Assembly (NCBI GenBank): GCA_018985225.1
Contig: JADGIF010000090.1
Coordinates: 1-21,718 of the forward strand
Length of the DNA: 21,718 bases
Source of the DNA: Amoeboradix gromovi
Taxonomy: Eukaryota; Sanchytriomycota; Sanchytriomycetes; Sanchytriales; Sanchytriaceae
Direction: 5' to 3'
Shown here piece by piece: positions 8,999 through 17,491 of the stretch; position 1 is the stretch's first letter, and each line of letters starts with the position of its first letter. Below the pieces are notes generated by a model. That model saw only the letters and a list, made by a program, of their open reading frames with translations. It made no database searches and was not told the DNA's origin. The position numbers were made by a program, and so were the translations under genes.

Positions 8999-11218
8999 AT
9001 GGACGAATTGCTCCCTTTAGTATTCAAGAGTGATTCTGCTAAACTTCAAAAAGCAGTAGATATATACTTGGGAGAAGATTCTGAGCTACCCGATTTCTCG
9101 TTCTCTCTGAACCCACCCCCTCTAGCATTGATTAGTAAGACTACTCAAGATGCTCAAATGTATTCAGAACAATTGCAAGCCATTATCCAACCTATTCAGC
9201 AGCTGCATAACACTAAGGAGCATATAAAGCAATCCATCGAATTCTTCACATATCTCCATGCCTGGGTACAAGATATAAAATTGCTGGAAGTTGGATATGA
9301 ACAGGGTAGCTATCCATTGGAGCCCTTAAAGAATGCTAAAAGGTTGGCTGTATATTTGCGTAGGTATCAAGAAATATCATTAATAAACAAAGGTTTGGCA
9401 GATTACAATGAGTTACAAGATAAGCTTTATAAAAGAGCTAAACAGAATATATTTGATAGCTTTAATCCAACCGGCATATTTATTGGTGAGAAAGAAAAGG
9501 TGAAACAAATGGTTATGTTTGTAACTGAGCTTAACGACAAATATAATGAAATTAACACAATTAGACATGCGATAATTGTGCTTCATTTAAAAGAGTATGA
9601 GGGAATGTTTGCTGTGGATTTTACTCTTGAGAATATTCCTCGCAGATTCGCGTGGTATAAGAAGTTGTTAAAACAAATTGAACCAATTTTGGATATATTT
9701 CCCCCTTCATGGTTGCTTTCCACTTCTGTTGCCACTGAATTCTGTGTAGTTACAAAATTTGCTATGGGCCAAATACTTCAAAAGCAGCAACCGACCACTT
9801 TAAAAGTTGAGGATTTCATAAAAATGTTATTACTTTCAATTGAATATGAAAACCAACTAGCTAAGCTTCACAAAAATGAATCTTTCGTGGGATGTTTAAG
9901 CAATGCGTTCGAACCATTTATGTTTTACTATATCGATTATGAAAAAAAGAAGTTGGCTTTGCTTCTGGAAGATGTAAAGAAGATTCCAATTAAGATTTCT
10001 GACGAAGACAAGTCTATATCTCTATTGTCTAAAATTGTTGTTTGCTTTCAGGAGCTAAGACAAATGATGATTCAATGTTTAAAAATGTCAAATGGTAAAA
10101 CATTCCACGAGATTTGCAAGCTGTTTGATGATTTTATAATTAATGTCGCTGATGCGCTACTAAACAAGTGTCCAAAGCAAGACCTATACAACACCGATGA
10201 CTACATATACACCGCTTATTTAATAAATACCCTCGACTTTATTTCCAACTCCACAGAACAGTTGCAAAAAAAGTGTCAAGAGAGTGCATCCTCCAAGTAT
10301 ACAGCATTGATAAAGTTAGAAAAGGCCAGTGAACATGCTTTCAATTGTATCGCAAAGGTGACAAAGTTATTAATGGATTTGATATTAAATTTTGCTAAAT
10401 CTGAATTCAACAAAGTAGACAAGCGGATATGGTCTACAATTCTAAATACCGGAGACTCCAGTCCATACGCAGTTAATGTTAGTAAACACGTATTAAACTT
10501 CATGCCCTTAATTCGTGAAAATATTAGCAAGCAGCAATTCTTTAAAGTAATCGCTGATAAAATAGTGATAGAGTTCAGCACTTTAGTACACGAGCAGCTT
10601 TGGAAATGGAAACCAATTAGCCAAGTAGGCGCCGAGCAATTATTACTGGATTTACAGTCATTGAAAAATTGTATGAGCAATGGAATCTACCCACCAACAA
10701 ACGATAGCAACTCTGCGAAGTTTCACAGACAAACAGTAGTTAAATGTTTCCAGAAGAGTGAAGTGTTGCTAAAAATAGCTATGAATCATTTAGTAGTCGC
10801 AGATGTATTTGTAGGCTCCTTTGTGATGATGACAGATGTGAGTGCCGAAGGAAATGCAGTTGCGTGTTCCACAGAGGATATCTTTCGAGAAAAGTCAAGA
10901 AAGAAATCTTTGTTACGGCTGTTGGAGTTCAGAGGAGCAAGCAAACAAGAAATAACTAAAATAATTGATAAGTACACTCAGCTCTACAGCGATACAGAAA
11001 CAATAGACATGAATACAGCCACTCCGGAGGACAAGAATGCTCAAGTCAATTGGAAGAAACTCTTTGTAGCCCCTGCGCCTCCAGTTAATCCAACAAGCCC
11101 ACTTACAACGACAATTCCAGTTGAACAGGTGCCACAGCAATCGCAGCCCCAAGCTCTACCAACAGCTACTGCATCATTTATGAACTACTTTAGCACGTTC
11201 AGCGCTAAGAAACAGTAA
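8999..11218 (+). CDS. VPS53: GARP/EARP tethering complex subunit Vps53
   Basis: Vps53 is a subunit of the GARP complex, which tethers endosome-derived vesicles at the trans-Golgi network. The 739-aa frame begins with ATG at 8999. The N-terminal part (about residues 45-180) is coiled-coil, as in the CATCHR-type subunits. The middle carries CLSNAFEPFMFYYIDYEKKK, matching the family's FEPYL.IYID block. Near the C-terminus NTGDSSPYAVNVSKHV is followed by KPISQVGAEQLLLDLQSLK (residues 538-556), one of the most characteristic Vps53 blocks. A Pro/Gln-rich tail follows. The usual family N-terminus INELFP..ESL is represented only loosely by MDELLPLVFKSDS. The start codon lies 28 bp after the TIR-like end of the transposon relic, so its promoter must overlap old transposon DNA. 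Length is slightly below yeast Vps53. Confidence 0.9.
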   Translation: MDELLPLVFKSDSAKLQKAVDIYLGEDSELPDFSFSLNPPPLALISKTTQDAQMYSEQLQAIIQPIQQLHNTKEHIKQSIEFFTYLHAWVQDIKLLEVGYEQGSYPLEPLKNAKRLAVYLRRYQEISLINKGLADYNELQDKLYKRAKQNIFDSFNPTGIFIGEKEKVKQMVMFVTELNDKYNEINTIRHAIIVLHLKEYEGMFAVDFTLENIPRRFAWYKKLLKQIEPILDIFPPSWLLSTSVATEFCVVTKFAMGQILQKQQPTTLKVEDFIKMLLLSIEYENQLAKLHKNESFVGCLSNAFEPFMFYYIDYEKKKLALLLEDVKKIPIKISDEDKSISLLSKIVVCFQELRQMMIQCLKMSNGKTFHEICKLFDDFIINVADALLNKCPKQDLYNTDDYIYTAYLINTLDFISNSTEQLQKKCQESASSKYTALIKLEKASEHAFNCIAKVTKLLMDLILNFAKSEFNKVDKRIWSTILNTGDSSPYAVNVSKHVLNFMPLIRENISKQQFFKVIADKIVIEFSTLVHEQLWKWKPISQVGAEQLLLDLQSLKNCMSNGIYPPTNDSNSAKFHRQTVVKCFQKSEVLLKIAMNHLVVADVFVGSFVMMTDVSAEGNAVACSTEDIFREKSRKKSLLRLLEFRGASKQEITKIIDKYTQLYSDTETIDMNTATPEDKNAQVNWKKLFVAPAPPVNPTSPLTTTIPVEQVPQQSQPQALPTATASFMNYFSTFSAKKQ

Positions 11219-11336
11219 ATTAATTTAATTATTATTTTTAAATATGCAGTCTGAGAGTCTAAACTATCAAACTCTTCTATACGCTCTATGGGTATTACGC
11301 GCTTTTCATCCAGCATTTTTGAAACTGTCTTTGAAA

Positions 11337-12431
11337 ATGAACAAATTTCAAGGATGGACCCGTCAAAAACTAATAGACAGGGTAGAAGCTTTGGAGAAAC
11401 AGACAGCTGTAGATAAGTCACTAGTCTCTAATAAGGAGAATAGTGAATGGCAAAAGAAACATTCAAAATTGCAAGGAATAGCTAACAAATTAGAACAAGA
11501 AAAGATAAAACTGCAACAATCCAACACTAACTTGGAATCAAAGTTCAAAGAACTGTATGCTGATTATGAGTCTCACAAAGAAGCGTCTCAAATTAAGCTA
11601 AATAAAGAACAACTTAAGGTAAATGAAAAAATACAAGAAATACACAAGTTGCAAAAGCAGAAGCAGAGAGACGAAAGTGGTTTTGGGGATGTAATTGATG
11701 ATTTACAGAATAGATTGACAAAGTCCCAAAAAGACTTTGAAGGTAGTAGAAATGAAATTTCTCAGCTGAAAACTGAAAGTAAAGAAGAGATCACAAGTCT
11801 TATAGCTAAGCTGGCAGAGAAAGACGATGCAATAATGGATTTACAGAGCCAGATTAAGGAGTTGCAGCAGTTAAATGTGCATGAGTTGGACGATTCCATG
11901 GAAATGTTGGAAATACCGAATAGAACTGAAACCACCACGTTGTACAGTGAACTAGAAGATCAAAGGTTGGATTTGAGTCAGAGATATAACAAGCTTTTAA
12001 GGCAATATAGGTATTTAAGATCGCAACAATCATTATATTCGATGAAATCTAGTCAAGACATATATGATTTGGAAAATAAATTAATTGAATTAACATCATC
12101 GTTGAATGAAGTCAAGCTGGTTAAAGTTAACGAAATGATGGTTTTTAAAAACGATTTGCTCCCGAATGGTGAACTGAATTATCTAAGTAGTGGCTATGGT
12201 CACAAACATGAATTAATTAATCGTACACTTCACAAACAGGTTAATGATCTGATGAGAGAGAACGAAGAGCTAAGAAGGAGGTATTTAAGCTGCCTGAAAA
12301 AATCAAAAGTTGTGAATGATAAAATGCAAGAATTAAATCAGATGATGCAGAATAAAGAGATTTCTAGTTCACCTTCAAAAAGAACAAAGCTTAACCAAGA
12401 ACAAGAGCAGAGCGAATGCAAAACTCAATAA
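11337..12431 (+). CDS. Uncharacterised coiled-coil protein, 364 aa
   Basis: I do not recognise a named family. From the Met at 11337 the protein begins MNKFQGWTRQKLIDRVEALE, a W-x-R-x-x-L-I-x-R-V-x-x-LE block, then runs as a long heptad coiled coil (about residues 10-180). A less charged linker follows, then a conserved-looking segment LYSELEDQRLDLSQRYNKLL and RQYRYLRSQQS, and a final coil (about 300-345) with a Lys/Ser tail, SSPSKRTKLNQ. The frame has an earlier in-frame ATG at 11244, giving 395 aa, only 25 bp after the VPS53 stop codon. Those 31 extra residues are hydrophobic and unlike the rest, so I prefer 11337. It is convergent with PAC1, with 29 bp between stop codons. A structural or scaffold role is possible but not shown. 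Confidence 0.7.
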   Translation: MNKFQGWTRQKLIDRVEALEKQTAVDKSLVSNKENSEWQKKHSKLQGIANKLEQEKIKLQQSNTNLESKFKELYADYESHKEASQIKLNKEQLKVNEKIQEIHKLQKQKQRDESGFGDVIDDLQNRLTKSQKDFEGSRNEISQLKTESKEEITSLIAKLAEKDDAIMDLQSQIKELQQLNVHELDDSMEMLEIPNRTETTTLYSELEDQRLDLSQRYNKLLRQYRYLRSQQSLYSMKSSQDIYDLENKLIELTSSLNEVKLVKVNEMMVFKNDLLPNGELNYLSSGYGHKHELINRTLHKQVNDLMRENEELRRRYLSCLKKSKVVNDKMQELNQMMQNKEISSSPSKRTKLNQEQEQSECKTQ

Positions 12432-12460
12432 TAAAGAGCCTTAGTAAAATTTATTTGTAT

Positions 12461-13723
12461 TTAAACGGCTTGCCATATCTTTATTTTATAATCTTCACTT
12501 GTTGTGACAAACATATTAGCAGTGTTAGGTGAAACAACCGTACCAATATTGCTAGTTACACAATTAATAAATTGTTCGTGTGCTTTCTCAATCGTCTTGG
12601 TTTGTTTGCCTGTTCTTAAATCAAATACACGAATAAATCTATCATCTCCAACGCTGATGATACACGAAGGATACTCAAAATCACCCGGAATGTCAGCATA
12701 TTGAATGCATATACTCCTAATCCAGTTTTCGTGCCCGATGAAGTTGTAGAGGCATTCTTTTGTTATCAAATCCCATAGCTTGATAGTTTTGTCGCGACCA
12801 GCCGATATCAGCAAGCTCATGTTCCGTGTGGATTTCACCAGATCTTGGGCATCTTTAGTGCATATCTTGGGGACAAACTTTACAGTCTCTACCACGTGTT
12901 CATGGCCAAACAATTCGACTTCTTCTTGTTTTGTAGACAAGTTCCATATTTTGATAAAGTTATCATTTCCAGCGCTAGCTAAATGACTTTCACTGGTATC
13001 AATACAACGAATCCACTCGTTATGCCCAAAAAGTACATTTTCGCAGTTTCCTGTGACAATATCCCATTCTCTAATGGTACTATCTCTAGAACAACTGTAT
13101 AAATATTTGGATTCCAAGTCGAAAGCCAGCATACTAATAGCCTCGTCATGCCCATAGCAAGTTTTAATGCATTGATAGTTATTATCAGTATCCCAAAACT
13201 TGATTGAGGTATCAGCACTGGCAGAGACCAAAAGCTTCCCACTCTTGGAGTACAATACAAAATTGACTGCCTTTGTGTGTCCCTTACAAGTGCGTTCAAA
13301 ATCACCAGTCTCGTAGTCGTAAATTTTGATGGTAGAATCCTCAGATCCTGTTGCAACCGTAGTGTATATAGGATGTACTGCTGCAGATAACACGCTCCCT
13401 TTGTGGCCTTCTAAAGTATGTTTAGGTGCAGTCTTTGGCAAGGGTGTGAAATCGAAATTCTGTTTTTTACGAAATACATTCTTGTCGATTTCTTTTTGCA
13501 AATCTGAAAGCTCTTTTTCGAGATCCATATTTCTTTTCTGCAGTCTAGAGACAGTTATCCACTTTCGTTCAAGCAAACCATTATGTGCAGTAGTGGGAGT
13601 TAACTGAGATTCTTCTTGCAGAAGTTTAGCACTTGCTACCAGTTGATTCTCATTTAGAAATGCTATTATCGAAAGAATTAAATCACTTTTAGCTTTGTCA
13701 GACAAAATGGACATTTGGGACAT
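12461..13723 (-). CDS. PAC1: Nuclear distribution protein PAC1/LIS1
   Basis: LIS1 binds and regulates cytoplasmic dynein at microtubule plus ends and is needed for nuclear positioning in fungi. The 420-aa protein has the family's order: a LisH dimerisation motif near residues 11-43 (ILSIIAFLNENQLVASAKLL), a short coiled coil near 52-82 (RKWITVSRLQKRNMDLEKEL), and seven WD40 repeats from about residue 105 to the end, beginning HTLEGHKGSVLSAAVHP. The blocks TGSEDSTIKIYDYETGDFER and GHDEAISMLAFD are typical of LIS1. Length is close to that of animal LIS1 (410). Start is ATG at 13723; a second ATG three codons later is also possible, since LIS1 proteins often begin with a Met close to this point. 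It is divergent from PAN2 across 267 bp. Confidence 0.96.
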   Translation of the reverse strand: MSQMSILSDKAKSDLILSIIAFLNENQLVASAKLLQEESQLTPTTAHNGLLERKWITVSRLQKRNMDLEKELSDLQKEIDKNVFRKKQNFDFTPLPKTAPKHTLEGHKGSVLSAAVHPIYTTVATGSEDSTIKIYDYETGDFERTCKGHTKAVNFVLYSKSGKLLVSASADTSIKFWDTDNNYQCIKTCYGHDEAISMLAFDLESKYLYSCSRDSTIREWDIVTGNCENVLFGHNEWIRCIDTSESHLASAGNDNFIKIWNLSTKQEEVELFGHEHVVETVKFVPKICTKDAQDLVKSTRNMSLLISAGRDKTIKLWDLITKECLYNFIGHENWIRSICIQYADIPGDFEYPSCIISVGDDRFIRVFDLRTGKQTKTIEKAHEQFINCVTSNIGTVVSPNTANMFVTTSEDYKIKIWQAV

Positions 13724-13990
13724 GCACTCTGAAAAGTAGACGGGGGTAAAAACGGATGACGAAAAGAAAAAGAAAGAGTTCCTGATGGTAAAAACCTCTC
13801 AGAAAACACACGAAGTAAGACCTACAGGAATATTGCGTTAACCTAAACCATCTCTAGACGCAGAAAACACAAGCAAGGTAGGCCTGGTGAATAATTCATA
13901 TACCGACAGAAATACAACGCGCCTTCATGATCTTCCGTTCTCGCCCTTGAGAAATTCTCTTTATTTAATTTTACCTATCAAACATCTCCT
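13724..13990. promoter_or_regulatory. Shared divergent promoter region of PAC1 and PAN2
   Basis: This 267-bp gap lies between the ATG codons of two head-to-head genes, so both promoters must lie in it. A purine-rich stretch (GAAAAGAAAAAGAAAGAG, about 13759-13776) is on the plus strand and a TTTATTTAATTTTACC run (about 13961-13976) is just upstream of PAN2. No specific factor site can be named. Confidence 0.4.
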
Positions 13991-16900
13991 ATGCTTTCAT
14001 TTCAATTGAATCAAAAAATTTATACCAAAGATGCCAATATTATCAAGTTTGATCATAACCATGAGTTACTCTGGGTCGGAGATACCACAGGCTGTCTAAA
14101 ATCCTACAATCAGGGTTCAGTTTACTCTTCCACCGCAGTCAGTCACGATAACGTAGTGGATGTGCACATAGATAGCAATTTAATATATGCTATTGGTCCT
14201 TCTACTTTAAAATGTATAAACCATAGAGGCTTACCTAAACTATTTAGATCCGGTTTACAAGGTTTAAGCTGTTTAACAAAATCTCATAAATATTTACATC
14301 TTGGTGGAGATAGTTTGACGGACATAGATGTAGCCACTAACTCTGTTGTTCACACTAGGAACTACCCAACCACTAGAATTAAATCATATATGAATAATTT
14401 ATACACCAGTGATAAGAATGAATTATACATTATTGATATCAGGAGTGATGAATGCTTGGCAATGACTCATTCTAATGGTTTTGTCACTAACATTGAATGT
14501 TTTGGTAACTATGTTCTTACTACCGGTACAACTTTACAAAATTCCTTGTACACACCTGATCCATTTGTAACAGTGTTTGATATAAGAACTTTAAAGGTGT
14601 TAAAAGTAATACCGTTCTCAGGAGGTGCCGTTCATTTAAAATCGCATCCTCGTGTAAGCAGTGCGTTCTTCATTGGATCTATGGATGGCAACTTGATTTG
14701 CCATGATATTGTTAATAACAGGAGCACTAATTGCAAACCGTTAAATGTAATTACAGCTGAGATCGATATTTCGTTATCTGGTGACTGCGTTGGTGCGATT
14801 GATAATTTTGGAAGTGTTAACATATTTACATCAAACGAAGATGCCAAGTTTAATGTTCCGCATCTATCAATGGAACTAGAATATGCGACTTACGTACCAT
14901 TTCATCCTGTTTTACCAACAGGCTCTTCATTTTCATTAATAGAAAAACCTATACGCGGTCCACTGGGCTTTTTGTCTGACGACATGAGCATTTTCACAAA
15001 CAAGAAGATTGTTCCACCACCGATAGATCCTGCTATACTTAAAGTAGCCAAGTACAATAATTCGATTGGGTATGCTCCCAACTTGAACTTGTTCAAAAGA
15101 AATCAGTATCATTTTGGAAAAGTCGAAAAACAAGATTCTGTTGTATTTCATAGTCAAAAGAAAAATCCAAGGAAAAGGTCTGTCAGTGCAAACTCCAATG
15201 CATCCTCAACAAAGGACTACGAGAATAAAAAACACATTCCAGATCACTATATCAGTAAGCATATCAAATACTCTAAATTTGGCGTAGAGGACTTTGATTT
15301 CACTGTATTTAATCAAACTAAACACCCTGGGTTAGAAAACCATATCAAGAACTGCTATCTAAACTCTTTGTTGCTGCTTTATTACTTTATTCCAGATTTT
15401 AACAACTTTTGTACTAACCATATCCTAGCAGCATGTGACTCATTAAACTGCTTCATATGCGAACTAGGCTTCTTGTTCAAAATGCTGGATACAGCGCAAG
15501 GAGTCAATTGCCAGGCCTCTAATTTCCTTATGGCATTTAGCAACAACCCCAAAACATCACTACTGCACTTGAGTGAACCATTGGATAGCAAAAAATTCCA
15601 CGAAGTCATACAGAAATCGAACAGCTTTATATTAGAGCAGATATATGTAGATTCGTCCCTGAATGAAAAGAAATTGTTTGAGGATTATTTTGGATACAAA
15701 TACGAAATATCAAAAGTTTGTCGGAATTGCATGATCGAAGTTAAAAGCTCCTCGCTAAAATTTGTATTGGATTTGAATTACAAACTTGATAACGATGAGC
15801 AATGTAGTTTTGAGAAAGTGTTGCACAATTCACTGAACAGCGTTGATAAGATTAAGAAGCTATGTAAAGACTGCGGTAAGGCCACAATCCATGAAGTATC
15901 AAAAAATGTGGTAAAACTACCTAACGTGATGCTGATAAACACAAACACAATAAATTTAGCTCATAAATCAATTTATTGGACAAAATTGAACAAATTCCAA
16001 AAGGATATATCGGGTAAGCTTTCTCTTGCATTGAGTTACAGCGGCGTCGAATACGACTTGAAAGGTGTACTATGTCAGATCCTAACCGAAGGAAATAAAG
16101 AACATTTGATCTCGCAACTGCATAAAAACGAATGGGTACATTTTAATGACTTTCTGGTCCAAACAGTTCCTGAATATGAAGTAGTTCAGAATCCTAAAGG
16201 ATGGAAGTCACCATCTATATTTATGTACCGCAAGCATAGATACATAGAATTGCCTATAAACACTCTGGATGAATCGGTGATGATTGAGTTTTTACAGTCT
16301 AGTTCCACATCCATAGCCCCTATACTCTCACCAAGCGTTTATCCTGTTATACCACTGCAAGAGTACGAGAACATTGGAAGTGGTTTTTTATGTGCGTTAG
16401 ATGCAGAATTTGTTAGTCTGCAGGAAGAGCTGGTAGAGTTTAAAAGCGACGGCAGTAAAACCATCAAGAGACCTTGTAGATTGCATCTGGCACGAGTCAG
16501 TATTTTAAGAGGAGAAGGATTTCACGAGAAGAAGCCTTTTATAGATGACTATATAATACCCAAGGAAGAAATACAAGATTACTTAACTCAATTTAGTGGC
16601 ATCAAACCAGGCGATTTAGATCCAAAAACTAGTAGAAAGAGATTGCTGCATTTGAAGACAGTTTATAAAAAGATAAGATGGCTAATAGATCTAGGATGCG
16701 TCTTTGTGGGACACGGATTAAAGAAGGATCTGAGAATCATAAGTATTTGTTCAATAATGTAGATATTCATATACCGAGTGATCAGATTATAGATACTGTG
16801 GAACTCTACCATTTAGAGAGCTACCAGAGATACCTATCCCTAAAATATTTGGCTCACAAAGTTTTGCAAAAGAGCATACAAGTAGAATCACACGATAGCA

Positions 16901-17016
16901 TAGAGGACGCACTAACAGCTCTAGAATTATACAAATACTATCAAACAATAGAGGATGTCCCAGCGTTTCTGAACAGGCTTTATGCAGATGGTAGGAAAAC
17001 CAATTTTAAGATATGA
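13991..17016 (+). CDS. PAN2: PAN2-PAN3 deadenylase catalytic subunit Pan2, two exons with a 20-nt intron
   Basis: Pan2 is the exonuclease of the PAN2-PAN3 complex, which shortens poly(A) tails in the cytoplasm. The 1001-aa product has an N-terminal WD40 propeller (about 1-300), a linker that binds Pan3, a ubiquitin-hydrolase-like domain (about 445-770, starting GLENHIKNCYLNSL, with a CRNC / CKDC zinc pair), and a C-terminal DEDDh RNase. Active-site residues visible are D804 and E806 (LDAEF), D913 (GLKKD), H961 and D966 (HDSIED). Unspliced, the frame stops at 16760-16762. Removing 16743-16762 joins GHGLKKDLRII to NIHIPSDQIIDTVELYHL, as in the family, and supplies the last two catalytic residues. 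The Cys at residue 455 stands where the active-site Cys of true ubiquitin hydrolases lies. Confidence 0.95.
16743..16762 (+). other. 20-nt GT-AG micro-intron in PAN2
   Basis: The segment reads GTATTTGTTCAATAATGTAG. Its removal joins ATA A to AT ATT and restores RIINIHIPSDQI, the block between catalytic Asp and the last motif in Pan2. Unspliced translation stops inside the segment at 16760-16762 after SICSIM. The 3' end, TAATGTAG, matches the other two micro-introns except for one base. Intron position is after residue 917 of 1001. Confidence 0.85.
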
Positions 17017-17491
17017 ACACTGCGTTGTAAATTGCCACAGATTGTACATGTTTTACTAGTAAATGCTTCGTAATATTCAAGTAACATTTTTACTACTTCT
17101 TTAATTTGAACTATTATTTCAAAACAGTTCCTGAGAACAGAACAGTGCTTTTTAGAACGTTTTGGTTTCTTTAGATTTGAGATGTTCTGGTTCTAGAATT
17201 TAGGAGAATTTAGGATCGATGAGGTAAGATATCAAGTTTTTATGTAATTATATAGCTGCAAATTATTTTCATCTTGTTTTTTGTATCCCTTAACTACATT
17301 TTCGTTGTCAATTACTCTCTTACACAAGTTTTTTCTACCTTTAGTTCATCTTTCTTAAGTTTTCAGATGTTAATGACAATTTCAGTATTTGCATGTTTGG
17401 TTTGGCTACATTTCAATGGAATTTCAACATCTAATAGGCAACTCTTTTTCTTTCGACATCATTTTAACCCCAAGTTTCCTTTTCATTAAGC
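17017..17491. other. Intergenic region upstream of the CHD gene, with heat-shock-element-like repeats
   Basis: This is a 475-bp gap between PAN2 and the remodeler gene. No gene is supported in it; a 71-codon open frame (17274-17489) is hydrophobic, lacks an ATG start and is not family-like. From 17126 to 17220 there is a cluster of TTC/GAA units: GTTCCTGAGAACAGAAC near 17127, TTTTAGAACG near 17152, and GTTCTGGTTCTAGAATTT near 17184. TTCTAGAA is a perfect inverted pair of the heat-shock unit. GAATTTAGGA is repeated in tandem at 17196-17205 and 17206-17215. Confidence 0.35.

Noticed and set aside
16743..16762. Programmed ribosomal frameshift or sequencing indel as the explanation of the three breaks
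   Set aside because: No slippery heptamer is seen at the sites, and simple frame changes leave extra unrelated residues. Exact GT-AG excision restores conserved residues at all three places with a shared 3' motif.
16678..17016. A separate small gene overlapping the end of PAN2
   Set aside because: From 16763 on it is the end of the Pan2 exonuclease domain (HDSIED block), joined by splicing at 16743-16762. The part before is an out-of-frame shadow.
17274..17489. A 71-codon hydrophobic frame before the CHD gene
   Set aside because: No ATG start, T-rich low-complexity composition, and it lies in the expected 5' leader of the CHD gene.
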